Assembly: GCF_032878875.1 (NCBI RefSeq)
Contig: NZ_CP118157.1
Coordinates: 1,798,001 to 1,862,000 of the forward strand
Length of the DNA stretch: 64,000 nt
Reading direction: 5' to 3'
DNA from: Microbacterium sp. AB
Lineage (GTDB): Bacteria > Actinomycetota > Actinomycetes > Actinomycetales > Microbacteriaceae
This document shows, piece by piece, positions 28,520 to 38,108 of the stretch; positions within the stretch are counted from its first letter, which is position 1; every line of letters begins with the position of its first letter. The translations under genes were made by a program, and so were the position numbers. The notes under the pieces are model-generated. The model was not told the DNA's origin. It saw only the letters and a program-made list of their open reading frames with translations, and did no database searches.

Positions 28520-29428
28520 TCATGCGAGCAGCGCCGCTGCCGCGTCGAGATCGTCGGGCGTCTTCACGGCGACCGTCGGCACGCCCCTGAGCCCGCGCCT
28601 GGCGAGTCCCGCCAGGGCGCCGGCGGGGGCGAGCTCGACGAGCCCCGCGAGACCGGCGTCGGCGAACGACGCCATGCAGAGGTCCCACCGCACCGGATGG
28701 CTGACCTGGCGCACGACGAGCTCGAGCGCCCGGGTCCCGGTCTCGACCGTCGTGCCGTCGCTGTTCGTCCACAGCGTGACGGCGGGATCGCCCACCTCGC
28801 CGATGACGTCGACCGACGCCTGGAGCGGTGCGGCGGCCGCACCCATGTACGAGGTGTGGAAGGCGCCCGCGACCTGGAGCGGGACGACCCTGCTCCCGCG
28901 GGGGGCGTTCTCGGCGAGGGACGCGAGCGCGTCCTTCGGCCCCGCGGCGACGATCTGGCCTCCGCCGTTGAAGTTCGCCGGCTCCAGGCCCGCGTCCGAG
29001 ATCGCCTGGAGGACCTGCTCCTCGACACCGCCCACGACGGCGCTCATCCCCGTGTCGACGAGCGCGGCGGCCTCGGCCATCGCGCGGCCGCGGTCGCCCA
29101 CGAGCCGCATGCCGTCGGAGAAGGCGATCACGCCCGCCGCGACGAGCGCCCCGATCTCGCCCACGGAATGCCCCGCGACCCCGGCCGGAGCGCCCGCGCG
29201 TGAGAGAAGCGCCTCATAGGACACGAGGCTCGCGGCGACGATGAGCGGCTGGGCGACACGCGTGTCGCGGATGCGGTCGGCATCCCACTCGGTGCCGGCG
29301 GCGATGAGGTCGACCCCGGCGGCGTCGGATGCCGCCTCCAGGCGCTCGCGCGCGCCGTCGAGTTCGAGCCAGGGGCTGAGGAACCCGGGGGTCTGGGAGC
29401 CCTGACCGGGGAAGGCGGCGACGATCAC
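28520..29428 (-). CDS. fabD: Malonyl-CoA:ACP transacylase
   Basis: Loads malonate on ACP. The 302-aa protein shows FPGQGSQTPGF at the N-terminus, the nucleophile GHSVGE (about residue 95) and the catalytic His in VAGAFHTSYM. Start taken as GTG 29428 (MIVAAFPGQG); an open frame extends 19 codons upstream but homology begins at the GTG. It is the first gene of the fab cluster, with a dyad-symmetry element upstream. Confidence 0.92.
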   Translation of the reverse strand: MIVAAFPGQGSQTPGFLSPWLELDGARERLEAASDAAGVDLIAAGTEWDADRIRDTRVAQPLIVAASLVSYEALLSRAGAPAGVAGHSVGEIGALVAAGVIAFSDGMRLVGDRGRAMAEAAALVDTGMSAVVGGVEEQVLQAISDAGLEPANFNGGGQIVAAGPKDALASLAENAPRGSRVVPLQVAGAFHTSYMGAAAAPLQASVDVIGEVGDPAVTLWTNSDGTTVETGTRALELVVRQVSHPVRWDLCMASFADAGLAGLVELAPAGALAGLARRGLRGVPTVAVKTPDDLDAAAALLA

Positions 29429-29473
29429 CTGACCATCATGCCAACCGGACGCACTCTTCGCTGGCGAGACCGT

Positions 29474-29498
29474 CACAACAATCAAGCGATCCGTTGTG
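29474..29498. promoter_or_regulatory. Dyad CACAAC-N13-GTTGTG upstream of fabD
   Basis: CACAAC (29474-29479) and GTTGTG (29493-29498) form a symmetric element, extended inward by ATC and GAT. It lies in the 94-bp gap between the PucR-type regulator and fabD, where an operator for the fatty-acid regulator is expected. Function inferred. Confidence 0.5.
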
Positions 29499-29522
29499 CG
29501 TGGCGGACAGGGGATCGGTGGA

Positions 29523-30731
29523 TCACCGTCGTGCGTCTCTCGGACGGCGGACGGGCCGGCGGACGGCGTCCTTCGGTCCGATCGACCCGAGGATGAGCGC
29601 GGTCTGCAGGATGAGCGCCTCGCGCGGCCCCGTCGCGTCCCATCCGATGACGTCGCTGACGCGCTTGAGGCGGTAGCGCACGGTGTTGGGGTGCACGAAC
29701 AGCTCTCGCGCCGTCGCCTCGAGCGACCGGCCGTTGTCGAGGTAGCTCCACAGCGTCGTCACGAGATCGGTGGAGTGCGCCTCGAGCGGCCGGAAGATGC
29801 GCTCGATGAGCGTCTGCTTCGCCAGGGGGTCGCCGGCGAGGGCGCGCTCGGGCAGCAGGTCGTCGGCTTCGACGGGCCGTGGGGCATGGCGCCATGCGCG
29901 GGCGACGGCGAAGCCGGCCAGCGCCGCGCGCGCGCTGCGGCCCGCGTCCACGAGGGCGGGCACCGTGGGTCCTAGCACGAGATGGCCGGTGCCGAAGCAG
30001 GGCTCGAGCTGATCGGCGATCTCGACGAACGCGAGCTGCGTCGTCCCTTCCGCCGAAGCGTCCGTTCCCGGCGGCTGGGCGCGTCCGATCACGAGCACGA
30101 GCCGGGAGCCCTGGACGCCGATCAGGACGTCCACTCCCAGCTTGCGGGCGGTTCTGCGGACCTGGTCCACATCGAAGACCGGGGGAGTGGTGCCGACGAG
30201 CACGCACACCTCGCCGTGGCCGTGCCAGCCGAGCGCGGCGATCCGGCTCGGCAGCTCCTCGTCCGTCTCGCCCGTGAGGATCGAGTCGACGACGAGGGCC
30301 TCGAGGCGCGCGTCCCAGAGCCCGCGCGACTCGGCCGCGCGCGCGTAGACGTCCGCGGCCGTGAAGGCGACTTCGCGCGAATACAGGAGCATGGCCTCCC
30401 GCACGTGGTCGCCGCGGTCGACGATCCGCTCCTCCATGATGTCCACCGTCACGCGCACGAGCTGCAGCGTCTGCTGCAGGCTCACGCTGCGGAGCAGCTC
30501 GCGGGGGGCGACGTCGAAGATGTCTGCGGCGATCGAGGGCGTGCCCGACGGATCCTCGTACCACTCGATGAACGAGGCGATGCCGGCCTGCGCGACGAGG
30601 CCGACGGCCGAACGGCGCGCCGGCGGCATCTCGGTGTACCAGGGCAGGGTCTCCTCGAGCCGCCGCAGCGTCGCCGTGGCGAGGTCGCCCGACAGGCGTC
30701 GGAGCCATGCCAGCGTCGCGGCCTTGTCCAT
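29523..30731 (-). CDS. PucR-family transcriptional regulator (probable fatty-acid synthesis regulator)
   Basis: A 402-aa protein with a GGDEF-like middle and a C-terminal PucR helix-turn-helix (ARELFVHPNTVRYRLKRVSD, about residues 345-364). PucR regulators at this position, between aceE and fabD, are conserved in actinobacteria that lack FAS-I and have been proposed to control the fab genes (family knowledge; not shown here). Start MDKAATLAWLRR at 30731. The tail is Arg-rich (VRRPVRRPRDARR). It is transcribed co-directionally into the fab cluster. Confidence 0.82.
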   Translation of the reverse strand: MDKAATLAWLRRLSGDLATATLRRLEETLPWYTEMPPARRSAVGLVAQAGIASFIEWYEDPSGTPSIAADIFDVAPRELLRSVSLQQTLQLVRVTVDIMEERIVDRGDHVREAMLLYSREVAFTAADVYARAAESRGLWDARLEALVVDSILTGETDEELPSRIAALGWHGHGEVCVLVGTTPPVFDVDQVRRTARKLGVDVLIGVQGSRLVLVIGRAQPPGTDASAEGTTQLAFVEIADQLEPCFGTGHLVLGPTVPALVDAGRSARAALAGFAVARAWRHAPRPVEADDLLPERALAGDPLAKQTLIERIFRPLEAHSTDLVTTLWSYLDNGRSLEATARELFVHPNTVRYRLKRVSDVIGWDATGPREALILQTALILGSIGPKDAVRRPVRRPRDARR

Positions 30732-30771
30732 CGTCGCCCTCTCCCTTCCGGTCCGCTCGGAGGGCGCAGGA

Positions 30772-30799
30772 GCGGGGTCCCCGGCTTCGGGGACCCCGC
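30772..30799 (-). terminator. Terminator of aceE
   Basis: A 12-bp perfect stem (30772-30783 with 30788-30799), loop GCTT, 23 bp beyond the aceE stop; no T-run. Confidence 0.75.
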
Positions 30800-30822
30800 C
30801 GTCCGCCTGTCCCGTCACGGCG

Positions 30823-33549
30823 TCAGGCGTCTCCGCCTGCGTTGCCGGACGTGCCCGCCTTGACGTCGTGGAGGCGGTACTTCTCGATCGCCTCCCCGAT
30901 GACGCTCCGGTCGAGCGTCCCCCGGTCGGCGAGCGACTGGAGCGCCCGCACGGTCATCGAGGGACCGTCGATCTTGAAGAAGCGACGCGCCGCCGCGCGC
31001 GTGTCGGCGAAGCCGAACCCGTCCGCGCCGAGCGTGTAGTAGTCGCCGGGGATCCACTGACGGATCTGGTCCTGCACCGCGTGCATGAAGTCGCTCGTCG
31101 CGATGAACGGCCCCTCGGCTCCCCGCAGCTTCTCCGTCAGGTAGGCCACGTGCGGCTCCTCCTCCGGGTGGAGGAAGTTGTGCTCGTCGGCTGCGAGCCC
31201 GTCACGACGGAGCTCCGTCCACGAGGTGACCGACCAGACGTCGGCGGCGACGCCCCAGTCGCTCGCGAGGAGCTGCTGCGCCTCGAGCGCCCACGGCACG
31301 CCGACGCCGGATGCGAGGAGCTGCACCCGCGGCCCGTCGCCGGTCCCCGTCGAGATGCGGTGGATGCCCCTGACGATGCCGTCGACGTCCACGTCCTCCG
31401 GCTCCGCCGGCTGGCGGAGAGGCTCGTTGTAGACGGTGAGGTAGTACATCACGTCGGGGTCGGGATGCGTCCCGCCGTACATCCGCTCGATGCCCGACTG
31501 CACGATGTGGGACACCTCATAGCCGAACGCCGGATCGTAGGTCAGCGTCGCCGGGTTCGTCGAGGCGAGCAGCGGCGACTGGCCGTCGGCGTGCTGCGTG
31601 CCCTCGCCCGTCAGCGTCGTGCGACCCGCCGTGGCGCCGATGACGAAGCCGCGCGCCATCTGGTCTCCCGCGGCCCAGAACGCGTCGCCCGTGCGCTGGT
31701 AGCCGAACATCGAGTAGAAGATGTAGACGGGGATGAGCGGCTCGCCGTGCGTCGCATAGGAGGTGCCCGTCGCCGTGAACGCGGCCGCGGCGCCGGCCTC
31801 GTTGATGCCGACGTGCATGATCTGCCCCTGCGGGCTCTCCTTGTAGGCCAGGAGCAGCTCGCGGTCGACCGAGGTGTAGTTCTGGCCGTTGGGGTTGTAG
31901 ATCTTCGCCGACGGGAAGTACGAGTCCATGCCGAAGGTGCGCGCCTCGTCGGGGATGATCGGCACGATCCGGTTGCCGAAGCCCTTCACGCGCAGCAGGT
32001 CCTTGAGCAGGCGGACGAACGCCATCGTCGTGGCGACCTCCTGGTTGCCCGACCCGCGCTTGGGGAAGCTGTAGTCCTTGTCCTCCGGGAGGGCCAGGTC
32101 CACGTGGGCGCTGCGGCGCTCCGGCAGGAAGCCGCCGAGGTCGCGACGACGCTCGAGCATGTACTGGATCGTCTCGTCCTGCGCACCCGGGTGGTAGTAC
32201 GGGGGCTGGTACGGGTCGGCCTCGAGCTGCGCGTCCGTGAGGGGGATCTGCATCGTGTCGCGGAACAGCTTGAGGTCGTCGAGCGTCATCTTCTTCATCT
32301 GGTGGGTCGCGTTGCGGCCCTCGAAGTGCGGGCCGAGTCCGTAGCCCTTGACGGTCTTCGCGAGGATGACGGTGGGCTGGCCCTTGTGCTCCATGGCCGC
32401 CTTGTACGCCGCGTAGACCTTGCGGTAGTCGTGTCCGCCGCGACGGAGCTTCCAGATCTGGTCGTCCGAGTAGTCCGTCACGAGCTCGAGCGCGCGCGGG
32501 TCACGGCCGAAGAAGTTCTCGCGGACGTAGGCGCCCGACTCGGCCTTGTACGTCTGGAAGTCGCCGTCCGGGGTCACGTTCATGAGGTTCAGCAGCGCGC
32601 CGGACTCGTCGCGGGCGAGCAGGTCGTCCCACTCGCGGCCCCACACGACCTTGATGACGTTCCAGCCGGCGCCGCGGAAGAAGCTCTCGAGCTCCTGCAC
32701 GATCTTGCCGTTGCCGCGGACGGGTCCGTCGAGGCGCTGGAGGTTGCAGTTGATCACGAACGTGAGGTTGTCGAGACCCTCGTTGGCCGCGACCTGCAGC
32801 TGCCCGCGCGACTCCACCTCGTCCATCTCGCCGTCGCCCAGGAAGGCCCAGACGTGCGAGTCGGCGACGTCCTTGATGCCGCGGTTGGCGAGGTACTTGT
32901 TCGTCATCGCCTGGTAGACGGCGTTGATCGGGCCCAGCCCCATCGACACGGTCGGGAACTGCCAGAAGTCCGGCATCATGCGCGGGTGCGGGTACGAGGG
33001 GATGCCGTGCGGGGCTCCCGACTTCTCCTGCCGGAACGCGTCCAGCTGCGCCTCGGTGAGGCGTCCCTCGAGGAAGCCGCGGGCGTAGGCGCCGGGGGAG
33101 GCGTGCCCCTGGTAGAAGATCTGGTCGCCGCCGGAGGGGTGGTCCTGGCCGCGGAAGAAGTGGTTGAAGCCGACCTCGTACAGCGAGGCGGCGGAGGCGT
33201 AGCTCGAGATGTGCCCGCCGACGCCGATGCCGGGACGCTGCGCGCGGTGGACGGTGATGGCCGCGTTCCAGCGGATCCAGTGACGGTACCGGCGCTCGAG
33301 GTCCTCGTCGCCCGGGAAGTCGGGCTCGTCCTCGGGGGCGATGGTGTTGACGTAGTCCGTCGTCGGGACCATCGGGACGCCGAGGTGCAGCTCCTTCGAG
33401 CGCTTCAGCAGGCTCAGCACGACCTCGCGACCGCGCTGGTGACCCTTCGCGTCGACCAGCTCGTCGAGGGACTGCTGCCACTCGCTGGTCTCCTCCGGGT
33501 CGCTGTCATGCGCCCCCTGCGAGTACGGATCCTGGTCGTGAACAGCCAC
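30823..33549 (-). CDS. aceE: Pyruvate dehydrogenase E1 component, homodimeric type
   Basis: Thiamine-diphosphate enzyme decarboxylating pyruvate and acetylating the E2 lipoyl groups. The 908-aa protein matches the homodimeric AceE length. The TPP/Mg site is in [14 protein letters not shown] and [16 protein letters not shown] (about residues 230-265), and the catalytic-domain histidine region GHISSYAS is at about 110. Start GTG 33549 ([10 protein letters not shown]) after AAAGGTCACCT; the frame is open further upstream without homology. Adjacent fab genes use its acetyl-CoA product. Confidence 0.95.
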   Translation of the reverse strand: MAVHDQDPYSQGAHDSDPEETSEWQQSLDELVDAKGHQRGREVVLSLLKRSKELHLGVPMVPTTDYVNTIAPEDEPDFPGDEDLERRYRHWIRWNAAITVHRAQRPGIGVGGHISSYASAASLYEVGFNHFFRGQDHPSGGDQIFYQGHASPGAYARGFLEGRLTEAQLDAFRQEKSGAPHGIPSYPHPRMMPDFWQFPTVSMGLGPINAVYQAMTNKYLANRGIKDVADSHVWAFLGDGEMDEVESRGQLQVAANEGLDNLTFVINCNLQRLDGPVRGNGKIVQELESFFRGAGWNVIKVVWGREWDDLLARDESGALLNLMNVTPDGDFQTYKAESGAYVRENFFGRDPRALELVTDYSDDQIWKLRRGGHDYRKVYAAYKAAMEHKGQPTVILAKTVKGYGLGPHFEGRNATHQMKKMTLDDLKLFRDTMQIPLTDAQLEADPYQPPYYHPGAQDETIQYMLERRRDLGGFLPERRSAHVDLALPEDKDYSFPKRGSGNQEVATTMAFVRLLKDLLRVKGFGNRIVPIIPDEARTFGMDSYFPSAKIYNPNGQNYTSVDRELLLAYKESPQGQIMHVGINEAGAAAAFTATGTSYATHGEPLIPVYIFYSMFGYQRTGDAFWAAGDQMARGFVIGATAGRTTLTGEGTQHADGQSPLLASTNPATLTYDPAFGYEVSHIVQSGIERMYGGTHPDPDVMYYLTVYNEPLRQPAEPEDVDVDGIVRGIHRISTGTGDGPRVQLLASGVGVPWALEAQQLLASDWGVAADVWSVTSWTELRRDGLAADEHNFLHPEEEPHVAYLTEKLRGAEGPFIATSDFMHAVQDQIRQWIPGDYYTLGADGFGFADTRAAARRFFKIDGPSMTVRALQSLADRGTLDRSVIGEAIEKYRLHDVKAGTSGNAGGDA

Positions 33550-33749
33550 AGGTGACCTTTCGTCTGGCGGGCAGATCGTGCCGCGGAAACGGATCGAGGC
33601 ATGGATGTGCCCGGTCGGCCCACCGCACGCGTATCGGAGACAGCCTAGTCCTTTCCCAGCCCGGGTAGGCACGGGACGACGTGTCGGCCGCGCCATCAGG
33701 AAAGCGCTATCCGTCCGATGAGGCGCGGGAAGGGGGCAGGATGGGATCC

Positions 33750-34550
33750 ATGCCACGCGTCTCAGCGCTGTACCGGCACCCGGTCAAGGGGTTCACCCCG
33801 GAGGAGACGCGCGAGCTCACGGTGCAGGCGGACGGCCGCGTCGCCGGCGACCGCGTGCTCGCGTTCCGCTTCTCGGACGCCGCCGTCCCCGAGGACAGGG
33901 ACGGCCTCGATCACTGGCCGAAGTCGAAGGGCCTGTCGCTCATGGACTTCCCCTCGCTGGCCCGGCTGAAGCTGGACTACGACCACGACGCACGCCGGCT
34001 CCGCCTCTCGCTCGACGGCGCCGTCGTCATCGAGGCGGGGCTGGATGCGGCGGGACGGGACGAGCTCGTCGCGCACGTGACCGAGTTCCTCCGCGGCACG
34101 ACGGACGGCCGGCGGCTGGAGCGGGCGGGGCGCCTGCCCCTCGCGCTCGTGGGGGACGGCGAGCGGTCGCGGTTCCAGGATCGTGCGCGCGGCTTCGTGT
34201 CGCTCCACGCCTCGGCATCCGTCGCCGCCGTCGACGACGCCGTGCCGGACGGGCGGATCGACGACAGGCGCTTCCGATCCAACGTCGTCGTCGACGGCGT
34301 CGCCGCATGGGCGGAGCTCGGGTGGCGGGGACGCGTGCGGGTCGGCGACGTCGTGTTCCTGGTGCGGGGCCCGATCGGCCGCTGCCTCGCCGTCCAGGCG
34401 AACCCGGACTCGGGACAGCGGGACGCGCCGGTGCTCAAGACGCTGACCCGCGTCTTCGCTCAGGACGAGCCCACCCTGGGCATCCTGCTGCTGCCGTCGG
34501 GCGGAGGAGGGCGCATCCGGGTGGGGGACGAGGTCGAGATCGTCGGATGA
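33750..34550 (+). CDS. MOSC domain protein
   Basis: A 266-aa protein with the N-terminal MOSC beta-barrel segment ([16 protein letters not shown], residues 4-19) and the MOSC core ending [17 protein letters not shown], whose cysteine is conserved in sulfur-carrying MOSC domains of molybdenum-cofactor sulfurases and YiiM-like proteins. Substrate unknown. Start ATG 33750 is preferred over ATG 33741 because the AGGGGGCAGG site would abut the latter with no spacing. Divergent from aceE. Confidence 0.83.
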   Translation: MPRVSALYRHPVKGFTPEETRELTVQADGRVAGDRVLAFRFSDAAVPEDRDGLDHWPKSKGLSLMDFPSLARLKLDYDHDARRLRLSLDGAVVIEAGLDAAGRDELVAHVTEFLRGTTDGRRLERAGRLPLALVGDGERSRFQDRARGFVSLHASASVAAVDDAVPDGRIDDRRFRSNVVVDGVAAWAELGWRGRVRVGDVVFLVRGPIGRCLAVQANPDSGQRDAPVLKTLTRVFAQDEPTLGILLLPSGGGGRIRVGDEVEIVG

Positions 34551-34581
34551 GGCACCGACGACCCGTCTAGAGTGGGAGGGC

Positions 34582-34654
34582 GGGCCTTTAGCTCAGCTGG
34601 TAGAGCGCCACGTTTACACCGTGGATGTCGTCGGTTCGACCCCGGCAGGGCCCA
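34582..34654 (+). tRNA. tRNA-Val (anticodon TAC)
   Basis: A 73-nt cloverleaf: GGGCCTT pairs with AGGGCCC (one T-G), D arm AGCTCAGCTGGTAGAGC, anticodon loop GTTTACACC, T arm GTCGG-TTCGACC-CCGGC, discriminator A. The next gene's GTG begins after a single C. Confidence 0.95.
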
Positions 34655-34655
34655 C

Positions 34656-35390
34656 GTGAAAGCCAGTCTCGCAGACCAGCGTCTGCTGCTCGATCTCGCC
34701 GACCTCGACCGACGACTGCGTCAGGCGGAGGCGGCGCGCAGGAACCCGCCGCAGGCCGCACGGGTGCAGGAGCTCGTGGCGCAGCGCAACGCGCAGAGTC
34801 ACGAGCTCGCCGTCCGGGTGAGCGCGCGCGATGCGCTGAAGGCCGACCTCGCACGCATCGAGTCGGATGTCGCGCTCGCCGAGCAGCGTCGCACGCGCGA
34901 TCGAGACCGCCTCGGCGGTTCCGCGAGCGCGAAGGACGCGCAGGCGCTGGAGCGCGAGATCGAGGCGCTCACGAAACGGCTGAGCAGCCTCGAGGACGGG
35001 CAGCTGGAGATCATGGAGCGTCTGGAGGCCGCCGAGGGCGCGGTCGTCGAGCAGGAGGCGCTGCTCGCCGCGACGACGGCGGACGGACAGCGCGTGAGCG
35101 CGGAGGGCCGCGCGCAGGCCGAGACGGCCGTGCGCGAGATCGACGCGCTCACGCGCGACCGCACATCGATCGCCGGTCGTCTGCCCGCCGCTCTGACGAC
35201 GGCGTACGACCGCCTGGCGGAGCGGGGCGTGATCGCGGCGGCGCTGTTCGCGCGCGGAGCGTGCGGCGGCTGCCACGTGATGCTCGCGCCGAGCGATCTG
35301 CAGGCGCTCCGCGCCGTGCCTGCCGACGAGATCGCGAACTGCCCCGAGTGCGGCTGCATCCTCGTGCGCACGGAGGAGTCGGGACTGTGA
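34656..35390 (+). CDS. C4-type zinc-ribbon coiled-coil protein (DUF164/CdsZ-like)
   Basis: A 244-aa protein: a long antiparallel coiled coil (residues about 5-190, rich in Glu/Arg/Ala heptads) and a C-terminal zinc ribbon with CGGC (about 206) and CPECGC (about 230). Related proteins are annotated as zf-RING_7/DUF164 and are proposed to act in RNA or ribosome-linked processes. The only plausible start, GTG 34656, lies one base after the 3' end of tRNA-Val, leaving no room for a Shine-Dalgarno outside the tRNA. The following polymerase gene starts 33 bp later. Confidence 0.82.
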   Translation: MKASLADQRLLLDLADLDRRLRQAEAARRNPPQAARVQELVAQRNAQSHELAVRVSARDALKADLARIESDVALAEQRRTRDRDRLGGSASAKDAQALEREIEALTKRLSSLEDGQLEIMERLEAAEGAVVEQEALLAATTADGQRVSAEGRAQAETAVREIDALTRDRTSIAGRLPAALTTAYDRLAERGVIAAALFARGACGGCHVMLAPSDLQALRAVPADEIANCPECGCILVRTEESGL

Positions 35391-35423
35391 CCGGCGGCGG
35401 CTCGGACACGGCGCACGCCGACG

Positions 35424-37148
35424 GTGGCGCCGCCGGCTGAGACCCGCGCCCGCGCCGTCGCGCTCGGACGCGCGGGCGACGAGATCGTGGCCGTCCGGCT
35501 CGACGACGATCCCGAGCGCATCGCGGTCTGCCGCGCGGAGGATCGCGCCGGGCTCGCGGCCTGGGTCGCGAGGGCGGAGGCCGAGGAGCGCCCGCGCTGG
35601 GTCTGGGCGGACACCGCGGCCTGGTACGCGCCGTTGCTCGCGGCGGGCGTGCGCGTCGAGCGCTGCCACGACCTGCGCCTGGGCCGCCGTATCCTGCGCA
35701 CTGCCCTGCCCGACGCCGTGCCGTGGCACGAGGCGCCCGGGTGGGACGCCGCGTTCGAGGAGCCGCCGACGGCCGCCGCCGCGCTGTTCGAGCTGGACGA
35801 CCGCGTCGACGCCGACGACACGGTGGACGCGATCGACGCCGTCGTCACCGAACATGCGCGACAGCGACGCGCCGTCGTCACGGCCTCGAACGCCGGCCGT
35901 CTGCGCCTGCTGCTCGCCGCAGAGTCCGCAGGCGCGCTCGTCGCCGCGGAGCTGCGCGAAGCCGGGCTTCCCTGGGATGCCGACCGTCACGATGCGATCC
36001 TCGCGGCGACGCTCGGGCCGCGCCGCGCGAACGGGCTGCCCGAGCGCATGGAGCAGGCCGCGGCGGCCGTTCGCGAAGCGCTCGGGGATCCGACCCTCGG
36101 TCTCGACTCGCCGCCGCGCGTGCTCCGTGCGCTGCGGGCCGCGGGGGTCCACGTCGACTCCACGAGCAAGTGGGAGCTCGCCCCGCACGACCATCCGGCC
36201 ATCCCGCCGCTGCTCGACTACAAGCGCCTCTCGCGTCTGCTCGCCGCCAACGGATGGGCCTGGCTGGCGGAGTGGGTGCACGACGGGCGCTTCCGCCCCG
36301 TCTACGTCCCCGGCGGCGTGGTGACCGGCCGGTGGGCGTCGTCGGGCGGCGGGGCTCTGCAGATCCCACGCGCGCTGCGTGCCGCGGTCCGGGCCGATCC
36401 GGGATGGCGGATCGTCTCTGCGGACGTCGCGCAGCTCGAGCCGCGCGTGCTCGCCGCGATGGCCCGCGACGAGGGGATGGCCGCCGCCGCGGCCGGTTCC
36501 GACCTGTACGCGGGGATCGTGGCCAGCGGCGCGGTCGCGACGAGGTCCGAGGCGAAGATCGCTGTGCTCGGCGCGATGTACGGCGCGACCACGGGAGACG
36601 CCGGACGTCTCGTGCCGCGTCTGCGAAGGGTGTTCCCGGCCGCCATGGCGCTCGTCGACGCGGCGGCGCGCACCGGGGAGGACGGCGGGATCGTCCGTAC
36701 GTGGCTGGGGCGCACGTCGCCGTCTCCCGACGACGCCTGGTACGAGGAGCAGTCGAGGGCGAGCGGCGGGGACGCGTCCGCCGTCGACGAGAGGCGGGCG
36801 AGGCGATCCGCACGCGACAGGGGACGCTTCACGCGCAACTTCGTCGTACAGGGCACCGCCGCGGAGTGGTCGCTCGCGTGGCTCGCCGATCTGCGGCTGC
36901 GTCTCGCGTCGCTGGGGTCCGCGGCGGACGGACCTGGCGCGCCCGCGTCCGGAGCGGTGTTCTCGGATCGGCCGCACCTCGCCTTCTTCCTCCACGACGA
37001 GGTCCTCGTCCACGCCCCGGCCTCGGTGGCGGAGGAGGCCGCGCAGGCCGTGCGCGACGCGGCGACGGCCGCTGGCCGGCTGCTGTTCGGGGCGTTCCCG
37101 ATCGACTTCCCTCTCGACGTGCGCATCGACGACGACGCGGCGAAGTGA
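35424..37148 (+). CDS. Short family-A DNA polymerase (annotated class: bifunctional 3'-5' exonuclease/DNA polymerase)
   Basis: A 574-aa family-A polymerase lacking the 5' nuclease domain. Polymerase motif A appears as SADVAQLEPRVLA (about residue 333), motif B/O-helix as RSEAKIAVLGAMYGATTGD and motif C as LHDEVLVHAP. The N-terminal 200 residues resemble a degenerate 3'-5' exonuclease fold; the catalytic D-x-E pair is not visible (the site reads VWADTAAW). Common in Actinobacteria beside the zinc-ribbon gene; a repair role is inferred. Start GTG 35424 (MAPPAETRAR) has no clear ribosome-binding site. The gene ends 22 bp before rnpB. Confidence 0.82.
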   Translation: MAPPAETRARAVALGRAGDEIVAVRLDDDPERIAVCRAEDRAGLAAWVARAEAEERPRWVWADTAAWYAPLLAAGVRVERCHDLRLGRRILRTALPDAVPWHEAPGWDAAFEEPPTAAAALFELDDRVDADDTVDAIDAVVTEHARQRRAVVTASNAGRLRLLLAAESAGALVAAELREAGLPWDADRHDAILAATLGPRRANGLPERMEQAAAAVREALGDPTLGLDSPPRVLRALRAAGVHVDSTSKWELAPHDHPAIPPLLDYKRLSRLLAANGWAWLAEWVHDGRFRPVYVPGGVVTGRWASSGGGALQIPRALRAAVRADPGWRIVSADVAQLEPRVLAAMARDEGMAAAAAGSDLYAGIVASGAVATRSEAKIAVLGAMYGATTGDAGRLVPRLRRVFPAAMALVDAAARTGEDGGIVRTWLGRTSPSPDDAWYEEQSRASGGDASAVDERRARRSARDRGRFTRNFVVQGTAAEWSLAWLADLRLRLASLGSAADGPGAPASGAVFSDRPHLAFFLHDEVLVHAPASVAEEAAQAVRDAATAAGRLLFGAFPIDFPLDVRIDDDAAK

Positions 37149-37158
37149 CGGGGCCGCG

Positions 37159-37164
37159 TAGACT
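37159..37164 (+). promoter_or_regulatory. -10 box (TAGACT) of rnpB
   Basis: TAGACT lies 6 nt before the predicted 5' end of RNase P RNA. It is 11 bp beyond the polymerase stop, so rnpB has its own promoter; no good -35 is seen. Confidence 0.55.
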
Positions 37165-37170
37165 CGACGT

Positions 37171-37564
37171 GCGAATGGGTCGGCCGGACGGCCGCGTCGC
37201 GGGCGGTTCTCCGCTCGTGCCGAGGAACGTCCGGGCTCCGCAGGGCAGGGCGGTGGGTAACACCCACCCGGAGCGATCCGCGAGACAGTGCCACAGAGAA
37301 CAGACCGCCGGCGTCCCTTCTGCGTGTCAGAAGGGTCACGGTAAGGGTGAAACGGCGGTGTAAGAGACCACCAGGGGCCGCGGTGACGCGGCCTGCTCGG
37401 CAAACCTCGCCCGGAGCAAGACCAGACAGAGGATGTTGACGCGGCCCGCCGAGTCCTCGGGTAGGTCGCTGGAGCGGCACGGCAACGTGTCGCCGAGAGA
37501 GATGGCCGTCGATGGGGCGAGAGCCCCGGAACAGAACCCGGCGTACAGGCCGGCCCATTCGCCT
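37171..37564 (+). ncRNA. rnpB: RNase P RNA (bacterial type A)
   Basis: Catalytic RNA of RNase P, which matures tRNA 5' ends. The 5' end GCGAATGGGTCGGCC pairs with the 3' end GGCCGGCCCATTCGC to form helix P1. The conserved P4/core segments GAGGAACGTCCGGGCTCC (37223-37240) and CAGAGGATG with the downstream ACAGAACCCGGCGTACAGG are present, and total length is about 392 nt. The gene is complete, but the 34 terminal bases are duplicated downstream as the right end of an inserted island, so its original downstream DNA, including a probable terminator, now lies beyond 40382. Confidence 0.95.
37531..37564 (+). repeat. Left 34-bp direct repeat (attL-like) inside the rnpB 3' end
   Basis: Identical to 40349-40382; begins ACAGAACCCG and ends CATTCGCCT. 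It includes the 3' strand of helix P1. The bases before and after the two copies differ, so the repeat is exactly 34 bp. Confidence 0.93.
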
Positions 37565-37618
37565 AATACCGCTTGATCAGGCTTTTCCTTGAGCCCGACG
37601 CGGTCTCAGTCCGCGCAG

Positions 37619-38023
37619 GGCCGCGTCCCGTTGTGTGGTGGAGTTTCTCGACACGGGCGAGGTCAGCTGTTTCTGATTATGCCGCGGTGAGTTCGGGGAT
37701 GCTGCCCTCCTCGTCTGTCGTGTTCGGCAGCGCCATGGATGCGTCGCTGAAGTAGCAGCGGTCGGCGCTGTCCCATTCGTCGTGCTGCTCGATGAGGACG
37801 TGTCCGGCCAGGCGCAGCAGCGCGGCGGGGTTGGGGAAGGCGCCGACGACGTCGGTGCGGCGCTTGATCTCCTTGTTCAGCCGTTCCAGCGGGTTCGTCG
37901 ACCAGATCTGCTGCCAATGGGCAGCGGGGAACGCGGTGAACGCCAACAGTTCGTCGCGGGCGTCCTCGAGCATCTCGGCCACGGGCGGGTGTGAGCGCTC
38001 GAGCATGCGGACGACCTCCCCGA
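37619..38023 (-). repeat. 405-bp inverted repeat, left arm
   Basis: The reverse complement is the same as 39840-40244 at every position compared, and both arms are exactly 405 bp. It comprises the IS terminus and the last about 113 codons of the transposase. Divergence is abrupt at both ends. Confidence 0.88.
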
Positions 38024-38100
38024 ACTGGGCGGTGACGAGGCTGGCCTTTCCGCGCGGAACGAACACGGTGCGGATGATGGAGGCGACCATTGGGCCGGCG
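37619..38100 (-). pseudogene. IS256-family transposase, C-terminal fragment (left copy)
   Basis: The minus strand encodes the last about 135 residues of a Mutator/IS256 transposase: MVASIIRTVFV, then WSTNPLERLNKEIKRRTDVV, the highly conserved C-terminal block with the final catalytic glutamate region, and the stop at 37677-37679. The N-terminal two thirds are missing; homology ends near 38095-38100, next to an 11-bp repeat (38082-38092 and 38097-38107). The IS terminus appears to begin at GGCCGCGTCCCG (37619). Not functional. Confidence 0.85.
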
Positions 38101-38108
38101 ACCATTGT

